NCBI GenBank assembly: GCA_014728745.1
Contig: WJLC01000035.1
Location: forward strand, 1 to 7,947
Length of the DNA stretch: 7,947 nt
Direction: 5' to 3'
Source: Candidatus Pacearchaeota archaeon
Lineage (GTDB): Archaea > Nanobdellota > Nanobdellia > Pacearchaeales > GW2011-AR1
In this document: positions 1-5,731 of the stretch, piece after piece
Layout: the number at the start of each line of letters is the position of its first letter
Position numbering within the stretch: the stretch's first letter is position 1
Translations under genes and position numbers: made by a program
The notes under the pieces: generated by a model
Seen by the model: only the letters and a program-made list of their open reading frames with translations
Told to the model about the DNA's origin: nothing
Database searches by the model: none

Positions 1-26
1 GATATATTGAATCTGGGCTATAGGTT

Positions 27-482
27 TTAGGCATTTTTGGATTTATCTTTATTTATTTTAGATTTATTCTTTTTGCTTTTTCTTTTTCTCACTCCGATAT
101 TTAAAAGAGTTCTGAAAAATTCTTTAAAGTAAGAATTATCAGCAAAAAGCATTTCAAGAATAACAAATAATCCTACAAGAGACAAGGCCAAAGCAGAAAT
201 ATAATTTAAAGAATTTATTTTATATGCCAGAAGATATCCCAGCATTCCAATAATAATATCTGAAATTTGATTTGAAAAAGTCTCACTAAACTTTCTCATA
301 GTTAATTTGTATATTTTAGGCTCAATCCCTTCAAAAAGTGTTACTAACAATAATGCTATGAAAAAACCTGGCCAGAATTGCAAACCAATTAAAATAGAAA
401 AAAGCCCAATAAAAAGTCCTGAAGAAAAATGAATAATTGACCACCAGTCAATATAATTTTTATCTTCAAAAAAGTCTTTCAT
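27..482 (-). CDS. Small polytopic membrane protein, unidentified
   Basis: A 151-residue integral membrane protein that I cannot name. Four hydrophobic stretches are visible, at about residues 15-33, 38-52, 73-88 and 95-112, followed by a very basic tail (about 132-150, rich in K, R, S and N) that should lie in the cytoplasm. Polar residues sit inside or beside the helices: His18, Glu51, Glu54, Asn71 and Asp75. This spacing recalls VanZ-like and DUF2585-like membrane proteins, but the resemblance is only a pattern and no function follows. The start chosen is the ATG at 482, one base after the stop of the upstream gene. An in-frame TTG at 512 would add ten residues but overlap that gene by 29 bases. 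The one-base spacing implies co-transcription with the 484-984 gene, so the two membrane proteins may work together. No clear Shine-Dalgarno sequence precedes the start. Confidence 0.75.
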   Translation of the reverse strand: MKDFFEDKNYIDWWSIIHFSSGLFIGLFSILIGLQFWPGFFIALLLVTLFEGIEPKIYKLTMRKFSETFSNQISDIIIGMLGYLLAYKINSLNYISALALSLVGLFVILEMLFADNSYFKEFFRTLLNIGVRKRKSKKNKSKINKDKSKNA

Positions 483-483
483 T

Positions 484-984
484 TTATCTGAATAATCCAG
501 TGAAGAAATCAATTAATGTCTCTCTGAAAAGAAAAATTCCAGCTAATGCTCCTATTAAAGCAATTAAAACAATTATCAAAATGATTGTCATCATCTTTCC
601 TTTTGGCTTTGTTTTTTCCTCATATTTGGATATTTTATCAACTGCCTGATCTACTGGCTTTCCTTGTTCCTTTTTCTTTTGCTCTGCTCCTTGAAAAGCT
701 TTTTGAGGCATTTTTTTAGGTTTAGAAATCTGCTGTGTCTTTTGCTGTTGAGGATGCGTCTCCATTGGCTGAGACTTATAATTAATAGGTTTCTTGGCTT
801 CTTTTGGTGTTGCTTTTCCTGGGTGTGACAAAGGCTGAGAAGGGTGAGTATATAATGCACGAGCTGCCTCCTCAATATCCTCTTTCTTATAACCTGCATT
901 AAAGAAACTCATCATTGCCTGCTCTAGAGAATATCCTCTTCCAAGGGCAGTTCTTAATCCCTCAACAATCTCTTGATTCACCAT
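484..984 (-). CDS. Single-pass membrane protein with small N-terminal helical (UBA-like) domain
   Basis: A 166-residue protein in three parts. Residues 1-45 look like a compact helical module with the pattern 'GYSLEQAMMSFFNAGYKKEDI', similar to UBA-like or SHOCT-like helical units; this is a pattern judgement, not a family assignment. Residues 47-129 form a disordered linker rich in Pro, Gln, Lys and Ser. Residues 131-153 are one strongly hydrophobic helix (Ile, Leu, Ala, Gly), followed by a short amphipathic C-terminus with Phe and Arg. The lack of a signal peptide and the basic residues before the helix suggest that the long N-terminal part faces the cytoplasm. The start is ATG at 984, preceded by an A-rich leader without a Shine-Dalgarno sequence. 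It lies 103 bases downstream of RNase J and one base ahead of the next membrane gene. The function is unknown; a membrane adaptor role is conceivable. Confidence 0.8.
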   Translation of the reverse strand: MVNQEIVEGLRTALGRGYSLEQAMMSFFNAGYKKEDIEEAARALYTHPSQPLSHPGKATPKEAKKPINYKSQPMETHPQQQKTQQISKPKKMPQKAFQGAEQKKKEQGKPVDQAVDKISKYEEKTKPKGKMMTIILIIVLIALIGALAGIFLFRETLIDFFTGLFR

Positions 985-1056
985 CTTTTTTCTGTTTTAT
1001 TTTGTTTATTTATTGCTTTATCTTAATTTGATTGCTCTTTTTACTCATTATCTTTC

Positions 1057-1071
1057 TTTAAGTATCTTAAA
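1057..1071. repeat. 15-bp dyad between RNase J and the downstream gene
   Basis: TTTAAG and CTTAAA form perfect 6-base arms around the spacer TAT. The element sits 17 bases beyond the RNase J stop, in the 103-base gap before the 984-484 gene. Read on the minus strand, part of it (TTTAAGATA) also resembles a TATA box, which would give the downstream gene its own promoter with a leader of about 57 bases. In such AT-rich DNA a 6-base dyad may be chance. Confidence 0.25.
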
Positions 1072-1087
1072 TTATTAAGTTTTAGCA

Positions 1088-2446
1088 TTATTTAAAGGTA
1101 AGCACTTTACCGTCTGAAGATAAATGAGATGTTTCTCCGAAATTATAACCAAACTCGTTTCCAATTTCAATCATTGGAGTCTCTTGCTGTAAAGAACCAT
1201 GTGCAGGAATTATATGCTCTGGATTAAATATTTTTAGCAATTCTCTTAAATCATCTCCGCTAGCATGTCCTGATACATGAATATCTGTCTGCACTCTCAC
1301 TCCTTTGTTTCTTAACCTCTTGTCCATTTTGTCTCTGTTTAATATGCTTGCAGGTGTTGGAATAACACTTGATGCAAAAACAACATTATCTCCTTTCTTG
1401 AACTTAAAAGGGGTTTCTCCACCGACAATCCTGTCCATTATTGAGCCTTTTTCAGCCTGGTGTCCAGTGCAAAGAATAAGATATTTTCCTCTGTTTTTGT
1501 TTACTTTCTTAAGCATAGCATTTATCTGCCTTCGGTATTTCAAAAGCTTTATTTTAGATCTAAAAGGGTCAAGATTTGCTTTTCTTGCTGCATTAATATA
1601 CTTGTTCATGCTTCTTCCCATTATAATTATCTGCCTTCCTGTTTTTTTGCCAAATTCTACAACACTCTTAAGTCTTTCAATGTGAGAAGAGAATGTTGTT
1701 ACAAACAATGCAGATTTCCTATCATGCTTTGCAACTGAGAAAGCATCTTCTAGCAAATTCCTTGCAATTCTTTCACTAGGAGTCTTTTTATCCTCTCCAG
1801 AATACAATGAATCAACAATCATTAACTTAACACCTTTACCTTTTTTAGCAATCTGTTTCATTTTCTTATAATTAGGTGCTTTTCCCATTGTAGGAAAGTT
1901 ATCAAATTTAAAATCAAGAGTGTAAACAATAGCTCCGTCTTTTGTATGTATTACTGGGAATACAACCTGCAAAGTTGAATGAGTCACATGAATAAAGTCT
2001 ACTTTGTGGTTTCCTGATTTGCCTTTTACTGTGAAAGATGTGTCTGGCTTAATTTTTTTAAGAGGATTTTTCAATGTCATTTTTTCATCTTCTAGAATTC
2101 TTTCTAAAACAGATAAAGTGAATGGTGTTCCATAAATTGGAGTATTTGGATATCTGTGAGCAATGTAAGGTATGGCCCCAATATGATCTAAATGCGCGTG
2201 GCTTATTATTATTGCTCTCACCTTGTCTCTCCATCCGATTTCATCTAAAACCTTATCGTCGGGCAAGGCTTTTATCTTCCTCATTTTCTTTTCTGTGTTT
2301 CTCCCTTGGTTCTCACTCTCCTGTAAATCCATCAAAGGAGGCAAAAAAACTCCTGCGTCTATGATTATTACATCTTCGCCAATCTTAATGGCTGTCATGT
2401 TCTTTCCTACTTCTTCATATCCTCCGACTGTGCATACTTCTATCAT
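1088..2446 (-). CDS. rnj: Archaeal RNase J, metallo-beta-lactamase/beta-CASP ribonuclease
   Basis: Predicted 5'-3' exoribonuclease, possibly also endonuclease, for cytoplasmic RNA decay and 5' processing. The N-terminus has the RNase J pattern GGYEEVGKNMT (residues 8-18). Metallo-beta-lactamase motifs follow: Asp30, the zinc motif H83-A-H-L-D-H88, His156 in a THS context, and Asp178 in TLDFKFD. The beta-CASP part includes TTFSSHIERL (250-259), the SGHAS histidine His394 (motif B) and His416 in IIPAHG (motif C). All expected metal ligands are present, so the enzyme should be active. At 452 residues it matches archaeal RNase J, which lacks the C-terminal domain of the bacterial enzymes. The ATG at 2446 fits because the GGYEEVG strand begins seven residues later and TATA-like elements lie just upstream. 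It is divergent to the RNase P/exosome cluster. A CPSF-type paralogue is less likely because no KH domains are present. Confidence 0.95.
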   Translation of the reverse strand: MIEVCTVGGYEEVGKNMTAIKIGEDVIIIDAGVFLPPLMDLQESENQGRNTEKKMRKIKALPDDKVLDEIGWRDKVRAIIISHAHLDHIGAIPYIAHRYPNTPIYGTPFTLSVLERILEDEKMTLKNPLKKIKPDTSFTVKGKSGNHKVDFIHVTHSTLQVVFPVIHTKDGAIVYTLDFKFDNFPTMGKAPNYKKMKQIAKKGKGVKLMIVDSLYSGEDKKTPSERIARNLLEDAFSVAKHDRKSALFVTTFSSHIERLKSVVEFGKKTGRQIIIMGRSMNKYINAARKANLDPFRSKIKLLKYRRQINAMLKKVNKNRGKYLILCTGHQAEKGSIMDRIVGGETPFKFKKGDNVVFASSVIPTPASILNRDKMDKRLRNKGVRVQTDIHVSGHASGDDLRELLKIFNPEHIIPAHGSLQQETPMIEIGNEFGYNFGETSHLSSDGKVLTFK

Positions 2447-2468
2447 TTTTCTGTTTTGTTTGTTGGTT

Positions 2469-2488
2469 GATTTATAGTATTTATATAA
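2469..2488 (-). promoter_or_regulatory. TATA-like elements of the RNase J promoter
   Basis: Read on the minus strand, the stretch holds TTATATAA (2488-2481) and then CTATAAAT. Placing initiation about 26 bases downstream of the box centre, the first gives a leader of roughly 12 bases and the second an essentially leaderless transcript beginning at the ATG at 2446. Either suits archaeal practice and agrees with the absence of a Shine-Dalgarno sequence. Which box is used cannot be decided from the sequence. Confidence 0.55.
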
Positions 2489-2490
2489 CT

Positions 2491-2509
2491 ATGCAATTTG
2501 CAATTGCAT
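2491..2509. promoter_or_regulatory. 19-bp dyad (8-3-8) upstream of the RNase J TATA box, candidate operator
   Basis: ATGCAATT and AATTGCAT form perfect 8-base arms around TGC. The dyad covers the position expected for the BRE element just upstream of the RNase J TATA box, so a bound protein could compete with TFB. A further half-site, TTGCAT, lies at 2514-2519. No regulator gene is in the window, so the binding partner is unknown. Confidence 0.4.
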
Positions 2510-2534
2510 TATTTGCATTGCTATTAGTTAAAAC

Positions 2535-2553
2535 AAGATTAATTTTTAATCTT
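2535..2553. promoter_or_regulatory. Second 19-bp dyad (8-3-8) in the divergent promoter region
   Basis: AAGATTAA and TTAATCTT form perfect 8-base arms around TTT. The geometry is the same as the dyad at 2491-2509 although the sequence differs. Their centres are 44 bases apart, about four helical turns. The element is AT-rich, so DNA bending or chance are alternatives to an operator. Confidence 0.35.
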
Positions 2554-2566
2554 TATCTAATCTTTA
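2547..2566. repeat. TAATCTTTA direct repeat at one helical turn
   Basis: TAATCTTTA occurs at 2547-2555 and again at 2558-2566, an offset of 11 bases that places both copies on the same DNA face. A shorter TAATCTT lies at 2586-2592. The first copy overlaps the right arm of the dyad at 2535-2553. The arrangement looks like tandem half-sites for a regulator, but AT richness weakens the inference. Confidence 0.35.
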
Positions 2567-2648
2567 ACCTCTTTTCTATATTAAATAATCTTGGTAGTTT
2601 AAAAATGCTTTTAGTTGCTTTGAAAAGTTTTGGTTGCATTTAGTAAGG

Positions 2649-2656
2649 TTTTTATT
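2649..2656 (+). promoter_or_regulatory. TATA-like box of the Pop5 gene, leaderless start
   Basis: TTTTTATT is centred about 25-26 bases before the ATG at 2678, the distance that puts the transcript start on the start codon. No Shine-Dalgarno sequence lies upstream of that ATG, which agrees with a leaderless mRNA. The box is a moderate match to the archaeal consensus. Confidence 0.4.
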
Positions 2657-2677
2657 GGTGTTTTGTCATAGTATATT

Positions 2678-2965
2678 ATGAAAGCCCTAAAGCCAAGCAT
2701 GAAAGAAAAAAAGAGATATTTGCTTTTAGAAAGTAAATTAAAAGGGAAAAGTATTAGGGAAAATGTTGAAAAAGCTATTCTTGATTTCATTGGTGTTTCA
2801 GGTATGAGCAAATGTGGATTAAGCTGGATTAAAGATAGGAAAAATGTTCTATGTGTTAATAGAAAAATGGTTGATTCTATCCGTGCCTCACTTTGTGTCT
2901 GGCCTGAAAGAATTGATGTTATTAGGGTTTCTGGTACTTTGAAAGGGTTAGAAAGGAATAAGTAA
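2678..2965 (+). CDS. rnp2: RNase P protein component 2 (Pop5/Rpp14 family)
   Basis: Protein subunit of archaeal RNase P, which removes 5' leaders from pre-tRNA together with the catalytic RNA; in other archaea Pop5 pairs with Rpp30 and aids the RNA active site. The family pattern is clear: LKPSMKEKKRYL near the start (residues 4-15, as in the LPPTLRDKKRY type of Pyrococcus Pop5), a central GVSGMSKCGLSWIKD block, the VNRKMVDSIRASL helix, and the closing VIRVSGTLKGLER motif (residues about 81-93). At 95 residues it is shorter than the usual archaeal length of about 110-120: the helical insert after KKRYL is trimmed and the protein stops right after the VSGT motif. The start is the only ATG that keeps the conserved N-terminal motif and fits the TATA spacing. 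Its usual neighbour Rpp30 is absent; RNase J is divergent upstream. Confidence 0.93.
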   Translation: MKALKPSMKEKKRYLLLESKLKGKSIRENVEKAILDFIGVSGMSKCGLSWIKDRKNVLCVNRKMVDSIRASLCVWPERIDVIRVSGTLKGLERNK

Positions 2966-2969
2966 TAAG

Positions 2970-2980
2970 AGATAAGTAAT
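2970..2980 (+). repeat. AGATAAG-N-AAT motif after Pop5
   Basis: AGATAAGTAAT lies five bases past the Pop5 stop. Near-identical copies occur twice in the psmA leader (3392 and 3418). The role is unknown and composition bias is a plausible cause. Confidence 0.2.
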
Positions 2981-3007
2981 TTCTAAAGAATCTCTGTGTT
3001 TGTATAG

Positions 3008-3015
3008 TTTTATAA
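3008..3015 (+). promoter_or_regulatory. TATA-like box of the small membrane protein gene
   Basis: TTTTATAA is centred about 33 bases before the ATG at 3045, predicting a leader of roughly 7 bases. A second AT-rich stretch, TTTTTATT at 3020-3027, would give a leaderless start at about the same codon. Both favour the 3045 start over the upstream TTG at 3000 or ATG at 3018. Confidence 0.4.
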
Positions 3016-3044
3016 GGATGTTTTTATTTGGTTTACATATAAAA

Positions 3045-3272
3045 ATGGTGAACATTGAAGCTGTAATTTGGTATTTGCTTTTAATTGATAGTGTTGGAGC
3101 AGTTATTCTAACATTTTTCTTTCAGAATAAAGTGAAAAAATGGTACAAAGGTAATTTAAGATGGTTTTACAAACATTTTCCTGCCACAAAAGGATGGACA
3201 CTTTCTTATCTTATTTTAGTTCTCTGGGTAGGATATTCTCTTAACAGATTAGGAGTAATAAGTTTGCCTTAA
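3045..3272 (+). CDS. Small two-helix membrane protein, unidentified
   Basis: A 75-residue protein with two hydrophobic segments, residues about 3-24 (IEAVIWYLLLIDSVGAVILT) and about 51-68 (LSYLILVLWVGYSL). They are joined by a basic aromatic loop with the pattern KVKKWYKGNLRWFYKHFPATKGW. The positive loop suggests that it faces the cytoplasm with both termini outside. Acidic Asp14 within the first helix is notable. I recall similar short proteins (IDS in helix 1, W-Y-K and FP-x-x-KGW in the loop, VLW-x-GY in helix 2) in DPANN-type archaea without a known role; this is memory, not a search. The ATG at 3045 is chosen because TATA-like elements lie upstream; an ATG at 3018 or TTG at 3000 would add 9 or 15 residues. 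It sits between Pop5 and psmA, unusual for this superoperon. Confidence 0.75.
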   Translation: MVNIEAVIWYLLLIDSVGAVILTFFFQNKVKKWYKGNLRWFYKHFPATKGWTLSYLILVLWVGYSLNRLGVISLP

Positions 3273-3285
3273 ATAAAATTAAAAC

Positions 3286-3303
3286 CCGAAACACTTATAA
3301 ATA
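3286..3303 (+). promoter_or_regulatory. BRE plus TATA box, main promoter of the psmA-exosome operon
   Basis: CCGAAACA followed directly by CTTATAAATA is the best match in the window to a purine-rich BRE plus archaeal TATA box. Initiation would fall near 3324, leaving a leader of about 108 bases before psmA. The leader is very A-rich and lacks a Shine-Dalgarno sequence near the start. Confidence 0.6.
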
Positions 3304-3349
3304 ACAAAAATACATTAATTTTGTAGAGAAGAAAAAAGTTAAATTTATT

Positions 3350-3397
3350 ATGAAAATTCTCTTTAGAAAATACACACAAAATACAAAAATTAGATAA
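3350..3397 (+). other. Possible 15-codon upstream ORF in the psmA leader
   Basis: An ATG at 3350 opens MKILFRKYTQNTKIR and ends with TAA at 3397, 34 bases before the psmA start. It is basic and has no visible family. It could be a leader peptide influencing psmA translation or a chance ORF; nothing in the sequence proves translation. Confidence 0.2.
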
Positions 3398-3431
3398 GAA
3401 ATAAATAACTAATAATAAGATAAGCAATAAA
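3392..3431 (+). repeat. AGATAAG-N-AATAAA direct repeat just before psmA
   Basis: AGATAAGAAATAAA (3392-3405) and AGATAAGCAATAAA (3418-3431) differ by one base and are 26 bases apart; the second abuts the psmA ATG. A similar string, AGATAAAGCAATAAA, occurs on the minus strand about 25-40 bases ahead of the 984 start. It might be an A-rich translation enhancer, an RNA-binding site, or a product of base composition. Confidence 0.3.
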
Positions 3432-4151
3432 ATGGATGTATCATCAAATATACAGCACCAAACAATGGGATATGATAGAACAGCTACTATGTTCTCTCCT
3501 GAGGGTCATTTACTTCAGGTAGAATATGCTGAGAAGACTGTCAGGCTCGGAAGCGCAAGCATTGGAATGGTGTGCAAAGACGGAGTATTTATTCTTGCTG
3601 ACAAAAGAATAGATGACAAACTCATTGTTAAAAAAACTTCTACTAAGGTTTATGAAATTGATAATCATATTATTGCAAGTGTAGCAGGAATAATGTCTGA
3701 TGCAAGAGTTCTTATTGAAAAAGCTCAAGTGTTGGCGCAGCAACACAGAGTTACTTATGACTCTCCTATTGAACCAGAACTAATTGTAAAGGAAATATCT
3801 AACATCAAACAGCAATTTTCACAATACGGTGGAGCAAGACCTTTTGGTGTCAGCATGATGGTTGCTGGAATAAATGGCGAATCTCCAGAGCTTTACACTA
3901 GTGATGTCACTGGAAACTACCTTGGATACAATGCAAATGCAATTGGAGAAGATGATGAAAAGATAAAAGAAAAACTGAGAGATAAATATTCTAAAGACCT
4001 TACAATAAAAAAAGGAGTCAAAGTTGCTTTGGATGTTTTTAAAGAAGTGCAAGGAAAGGAATTTAATATGGAAAAATTTGAATTATCTTATCTTAATAAA
4101 AAAGACAAGGAATTAAAAAAATTAGAAGGAGAAAAAATCAATAAATTATAA
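3432..4151 (+). CDS. psmA: Proteasome subunit alpha
   Basis: Alpha subunit of the archaeal 20S proteasome; seven copies form each outer ring, gate the chamber and dock the PAN or Cdc48 ATPase. The N-terminal gate motif GYDR (13-16) is followed by the alpha signature FSPEGHLLQVEYA (21-33), then SIGMVCKDGVFILADKR, the SVAGIMSDARVL block (83-94) and QYGGARPFGVSMMVAG (131-146). By alignment from memory with the Thermoplasma subunit, Lys72, Gly86 and Ile87 occupy the positions of Lys66, Gly80 and Leu81, which form the pocket for ATPase HbYX tails, so ATPase docking should be kept. Length 239 is normal. The N-terminus is about six residues longer than Thermoplasma; an internal ATG at residue 12 is possible but would remove part of the gate. 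It heads the exosome operon; SBDS follows after 22 bases. The beta subunit is not in the window. Confidence 0.97.
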   Translation: MDVSSNIQHQTMGYDRTATMFSPEGHLLQVEYAEKTVRLGSASIGMVCKDGVFILADKRIDDKLIVKKTSTKVYEIDNHIIASVAGIMSDARVLIEKAQVLAQQHRVTYDSPIEPELIVKEISNIKQQFSQYGGARPFGVSMMVAGINGESPELYTSDVTGNYLGYNANAIGEDDEKIKEKLRDKYSKDLTIKKGVKVALDVFKEVQGKEFNMEKFELSYLNKKDKELKKLEGEKINKL

Positions 4152-4173
4152 TTGTTTTTGAAAAGAGATTAAT

Positions 4174-4917
4174 ATGACAAATACTACAGCAAGGATAAAA
4201 AAGGCAGGGAAAAGATTTGAGATTATTGTTGATCTTGATCAGGCCCTGAAAGTAAAGAATGATGAAAGTAATTCCATTGAGGTTGAGGGAGACACAATAT
4301 TTTCTGACTCTGCAAAAGGCGAAAGAGCTTCTGAAAATGATCTAAAAGAGGCTTTTGGAACAGAGGATGTTAATGAAATTGCAAGGCAGATTATTAAGCA
4401 AGGAGAGGTTTTGAAGACCCAGGAATACAGAGATTCTGAACAAGAAAAGAAATTCAAGCAAGTGATTAATTTTATTGTTGAAAACACTGTTGATCCTTCA
4501 TCAGGAAACCCACACACTCCAGAAAGAGTAAAATCAGCATTGAATCAGGCTCATGTTAATGTTAAAAAGGTTCCAGTTGACCAGCAAATTGATGATATAA
4601 TTGAGAAAATAAGTCCAATAATTCCTATTAAATTTGAAACAAAGAAAGTAAAAATAACAATTCCTGCTATGCACACAGGCAAAGCATATGGTGTTATAAA
4701 CAAATACAAGGAATCAGAAAACTGGAATGACGATGGAAGTCTAGAAGTTGTTGTTAATGTTCCTTCAGGACTAATAATGGATTTTTATGATAAACTAAAT
4801 TCAATCACTCATGGAAGCGCCATTACAGAGGAAATTAAAGAAAATAAGGGGAATGGGGCGGAATCAAAAAAGAGTGAAAAAGCAAACATTAAAAAAGGAG
4901 AATCTAAATCAGAATAA
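4174..4917 (+). CDS. Ribosome maturation protein SBDS/Sdo1
   Basis: Orthologue of the Shwachman-Bodian-Diamond protein, which in eukaryotes works with the EFL1 GTPase to release eIF6 from the 60S subunit; in archaea it is taken to act in large-subunit maturation with aIF6 and an EF-2-like GTPase. The N-terminal FYSH domain covers about residues 1-88, including RFEIIVDLDQAL and EIARQIIKQGEVLKT. The helical middle domain (about 95-155) has the family motif NPHTPERVKSAL (112-123). A ferredoxin-like third domain (about 158-218) contains VKITIPAMHTGKAYGVI and the GSLEVVVNVPSG strand. A lysine, glutamate and serine-rich tail (about 219-247) extends past the normal end of the family. A weak GAG lies six bases upstream of the ATG. 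The stop is one base before the rrp4 start, so the two should be translationally linked. Its place between psmA and rrp4 is classical. Confidence 0.96.
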   Translation: MTNTTARIKKAGKRFEIIVDLDQALKVKNDESNSIEVEGDTIFSDSAKGERASENDLKEAFGTEDVNEIARQIIKQGEVLKTQEYRDSEQEKKFKQVINFIVENTVDPSSGNPHTPERVKSALNQAHVNVKKVPVDQQIDDIIEKISPIIPIKFETKKVKITIPAMHTGKAYGVINKYKESENWNDDGSLEVVVNVPSGLIMDFYDKLNSITHGSAITEEIKENKGNGAESKKSEKANIKKGESKSE

Positions 4918-4918
4918 T

Positions 4919-5728
4919 ATGGGAAAGAGAAAAGTTGTTGTTCCAGGTGAAGTTATTGCAGAAGGTGATAAACTTCCTGGAGAAGGAACAAAGAAAAAAG
5001 GCAAGCAAATAATTGCTATGAGATATGGCTTAGCTGATGAATCAGCAAAGCTGATTAAAATTATTCCCTTATCCGGAGTATATCATCCACGAAGAGGAAA
5101 CATGGTTATTGGAAAAGTTGATGAACTAACATTCAATGGGTGGAGAGTTGATATTGATGCAGCAGAATCAGCATTTCTATCTTTGACAGAAGTTCCTAGA
5201 TTTGTTAACAAAAATAATTTAGAAGAAGTTATGGACATAGGAGATGTTGCTGTTTTTAAAATTCAAGGAGTTAATAAGAGAGGGGTTGATTTAACAATAA
5301 AATCAAGATCCTTAGGAAAAATCGACGAGGGAATAATTATTAAGATAAATTCAAACAAGGTTCCTAGAGTTATTGGAAAAGAAGGAAGCATGATAAAATT
5401 AATAAAAGAAAACACCGGATGTAATATAACTGTTGGACAAAACGGATTAGTTTGGATAAAAGGAGACAAAATTGATAATGAATTGCTTGCAAAAAAGGCA
5501 ATTATATTTGTAACTAAAAAATCTTTTATCAGTGGATTAACTGAAGAAGTTGAAAAATGGTTTGAGGAAAACAAGCCAAGTCAAACTAAGGCTAGCAAAA
5601 CAGAAACCAAAACTAAATCAAGTGAAAAAGCTAAAAAGTCAGAGAAATCTGAAGAGAGTAAAGAATCTGAAAAAAAGAATGAAGAAGATAATGATAAAAA
5701 AGAAAACAAAAAGGAGAAGAAAAAATAA
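4919..5728 (+). CDS. rrp4: Exosome RNA-binding cap subunit Rrp4
   Basis: Cap protein of the archaeal exosome; it sits on the Rrp41-Rrp42 hexamer and guides RNA into the phosphorolytic pore. The N-terminal domain (about 1-55) has VVVPGEVIAEGD and the strand RYGLAD. An S1 domain follows (about 58-130: RGNMVIGKVDEL, GDVAVFKIQ, RGVDLTIKSR). A KH-type domain (about 140-205) carries the loop GKEG (153-156) in VPRVIGKEGSMIK, which favours Rrp4 over Csl4, as Csl4 has a zinc ribbon instead. Residues 219-269 form a charged tail of Lys, Glu and Ser not needed for the fold. The start is the ATG at 4919; the open frame continues upstream to 4811 but that part lies inside SBDS and is not conserved Rrp4 sequence. 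An AAGGAG in the SBDS tail ends 18 bases before the ATG, unusually distant. Rrp41 begins three bases after the stop. Confidence 0.96.
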   Translation: MGKRKVVVPGEVIAEGDKLPGEGTKKKGKQIIAMRYGLADESAKLIKIIPLSGVYHPRRGNMVIGKVDELTFNGWRVDIDAAESAFLSLTEVPRFVNKNNLEEVMDIGDVAVFKIQGVNKRGVDLTIKSRSLGKIDEGIIIKINSNKVPRVIGKEGSMIKLIKENTGCNITVGQNGLVWIKGDKIDNELLAKKAIIFVTKKSFISGLTEEVEKWFEENKPSQTKASKTETKTKSSEKAKKSEKSEESKESEKKNEEDNDKKENKKEKKK

Positions 5729-5731
5729 AAA

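Noticed and set aside
483..512. TTG start for the first membrane protein
   Set aside because: It would overlap the preceding gene by 29 bases, while an ATG lies one base after that gene's stop, a normal operon junction.
437..649. 70-codon plus-strand frame overlapping the two membrane protein genes
   Set aside because: It is antisense to both genes and has no recognisable features or start signals of its own.
1305..1738. Plus-strand open frames opposite RNase J
   Set aside because: RNase J has every catalytic motif on the minus strand; these frames are hydrophobic shadows without start signals.
2968..2995. AGAGAT...ATCTCT stem after Pop5 as a terminator
   Set aside because: Only six base pairs around a 16-base loop, with no long T run after it; archaeal termination depends mainly on T tracts.
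2447..3431. tRNA, other structured RNA or CRISPR in the intergenic stretches
   Set aside because: No cloverleaf arms, GTTC-type T loop, or regularly spaced repeats were seen; the gaps are AT-rich promoter and leader DNA.
4811..4918. In-frame upstream extension of Rrp4 by 36 codons
   Set aside because: It lies wholly inside the SBDS coding region, is basic and unlike any Rrp4 N-terminus, and the ATG at 4919 directly precedes the conserved VVVPGEVI motif.
5033..5054. C/D box-like TGATGA followed by CTGA
   Set aside because: The boxes lie within the rrp4 coding region, only 10 bases apart, too close for a guide RNA, and explained by ordinary codons.
5590..5728. Purine-rich A/G tract resembling a tandem repeat
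   Set aside because: No constant period is visible; it is the Lys/Glu/Ser codon run of the Rrp4 tail.
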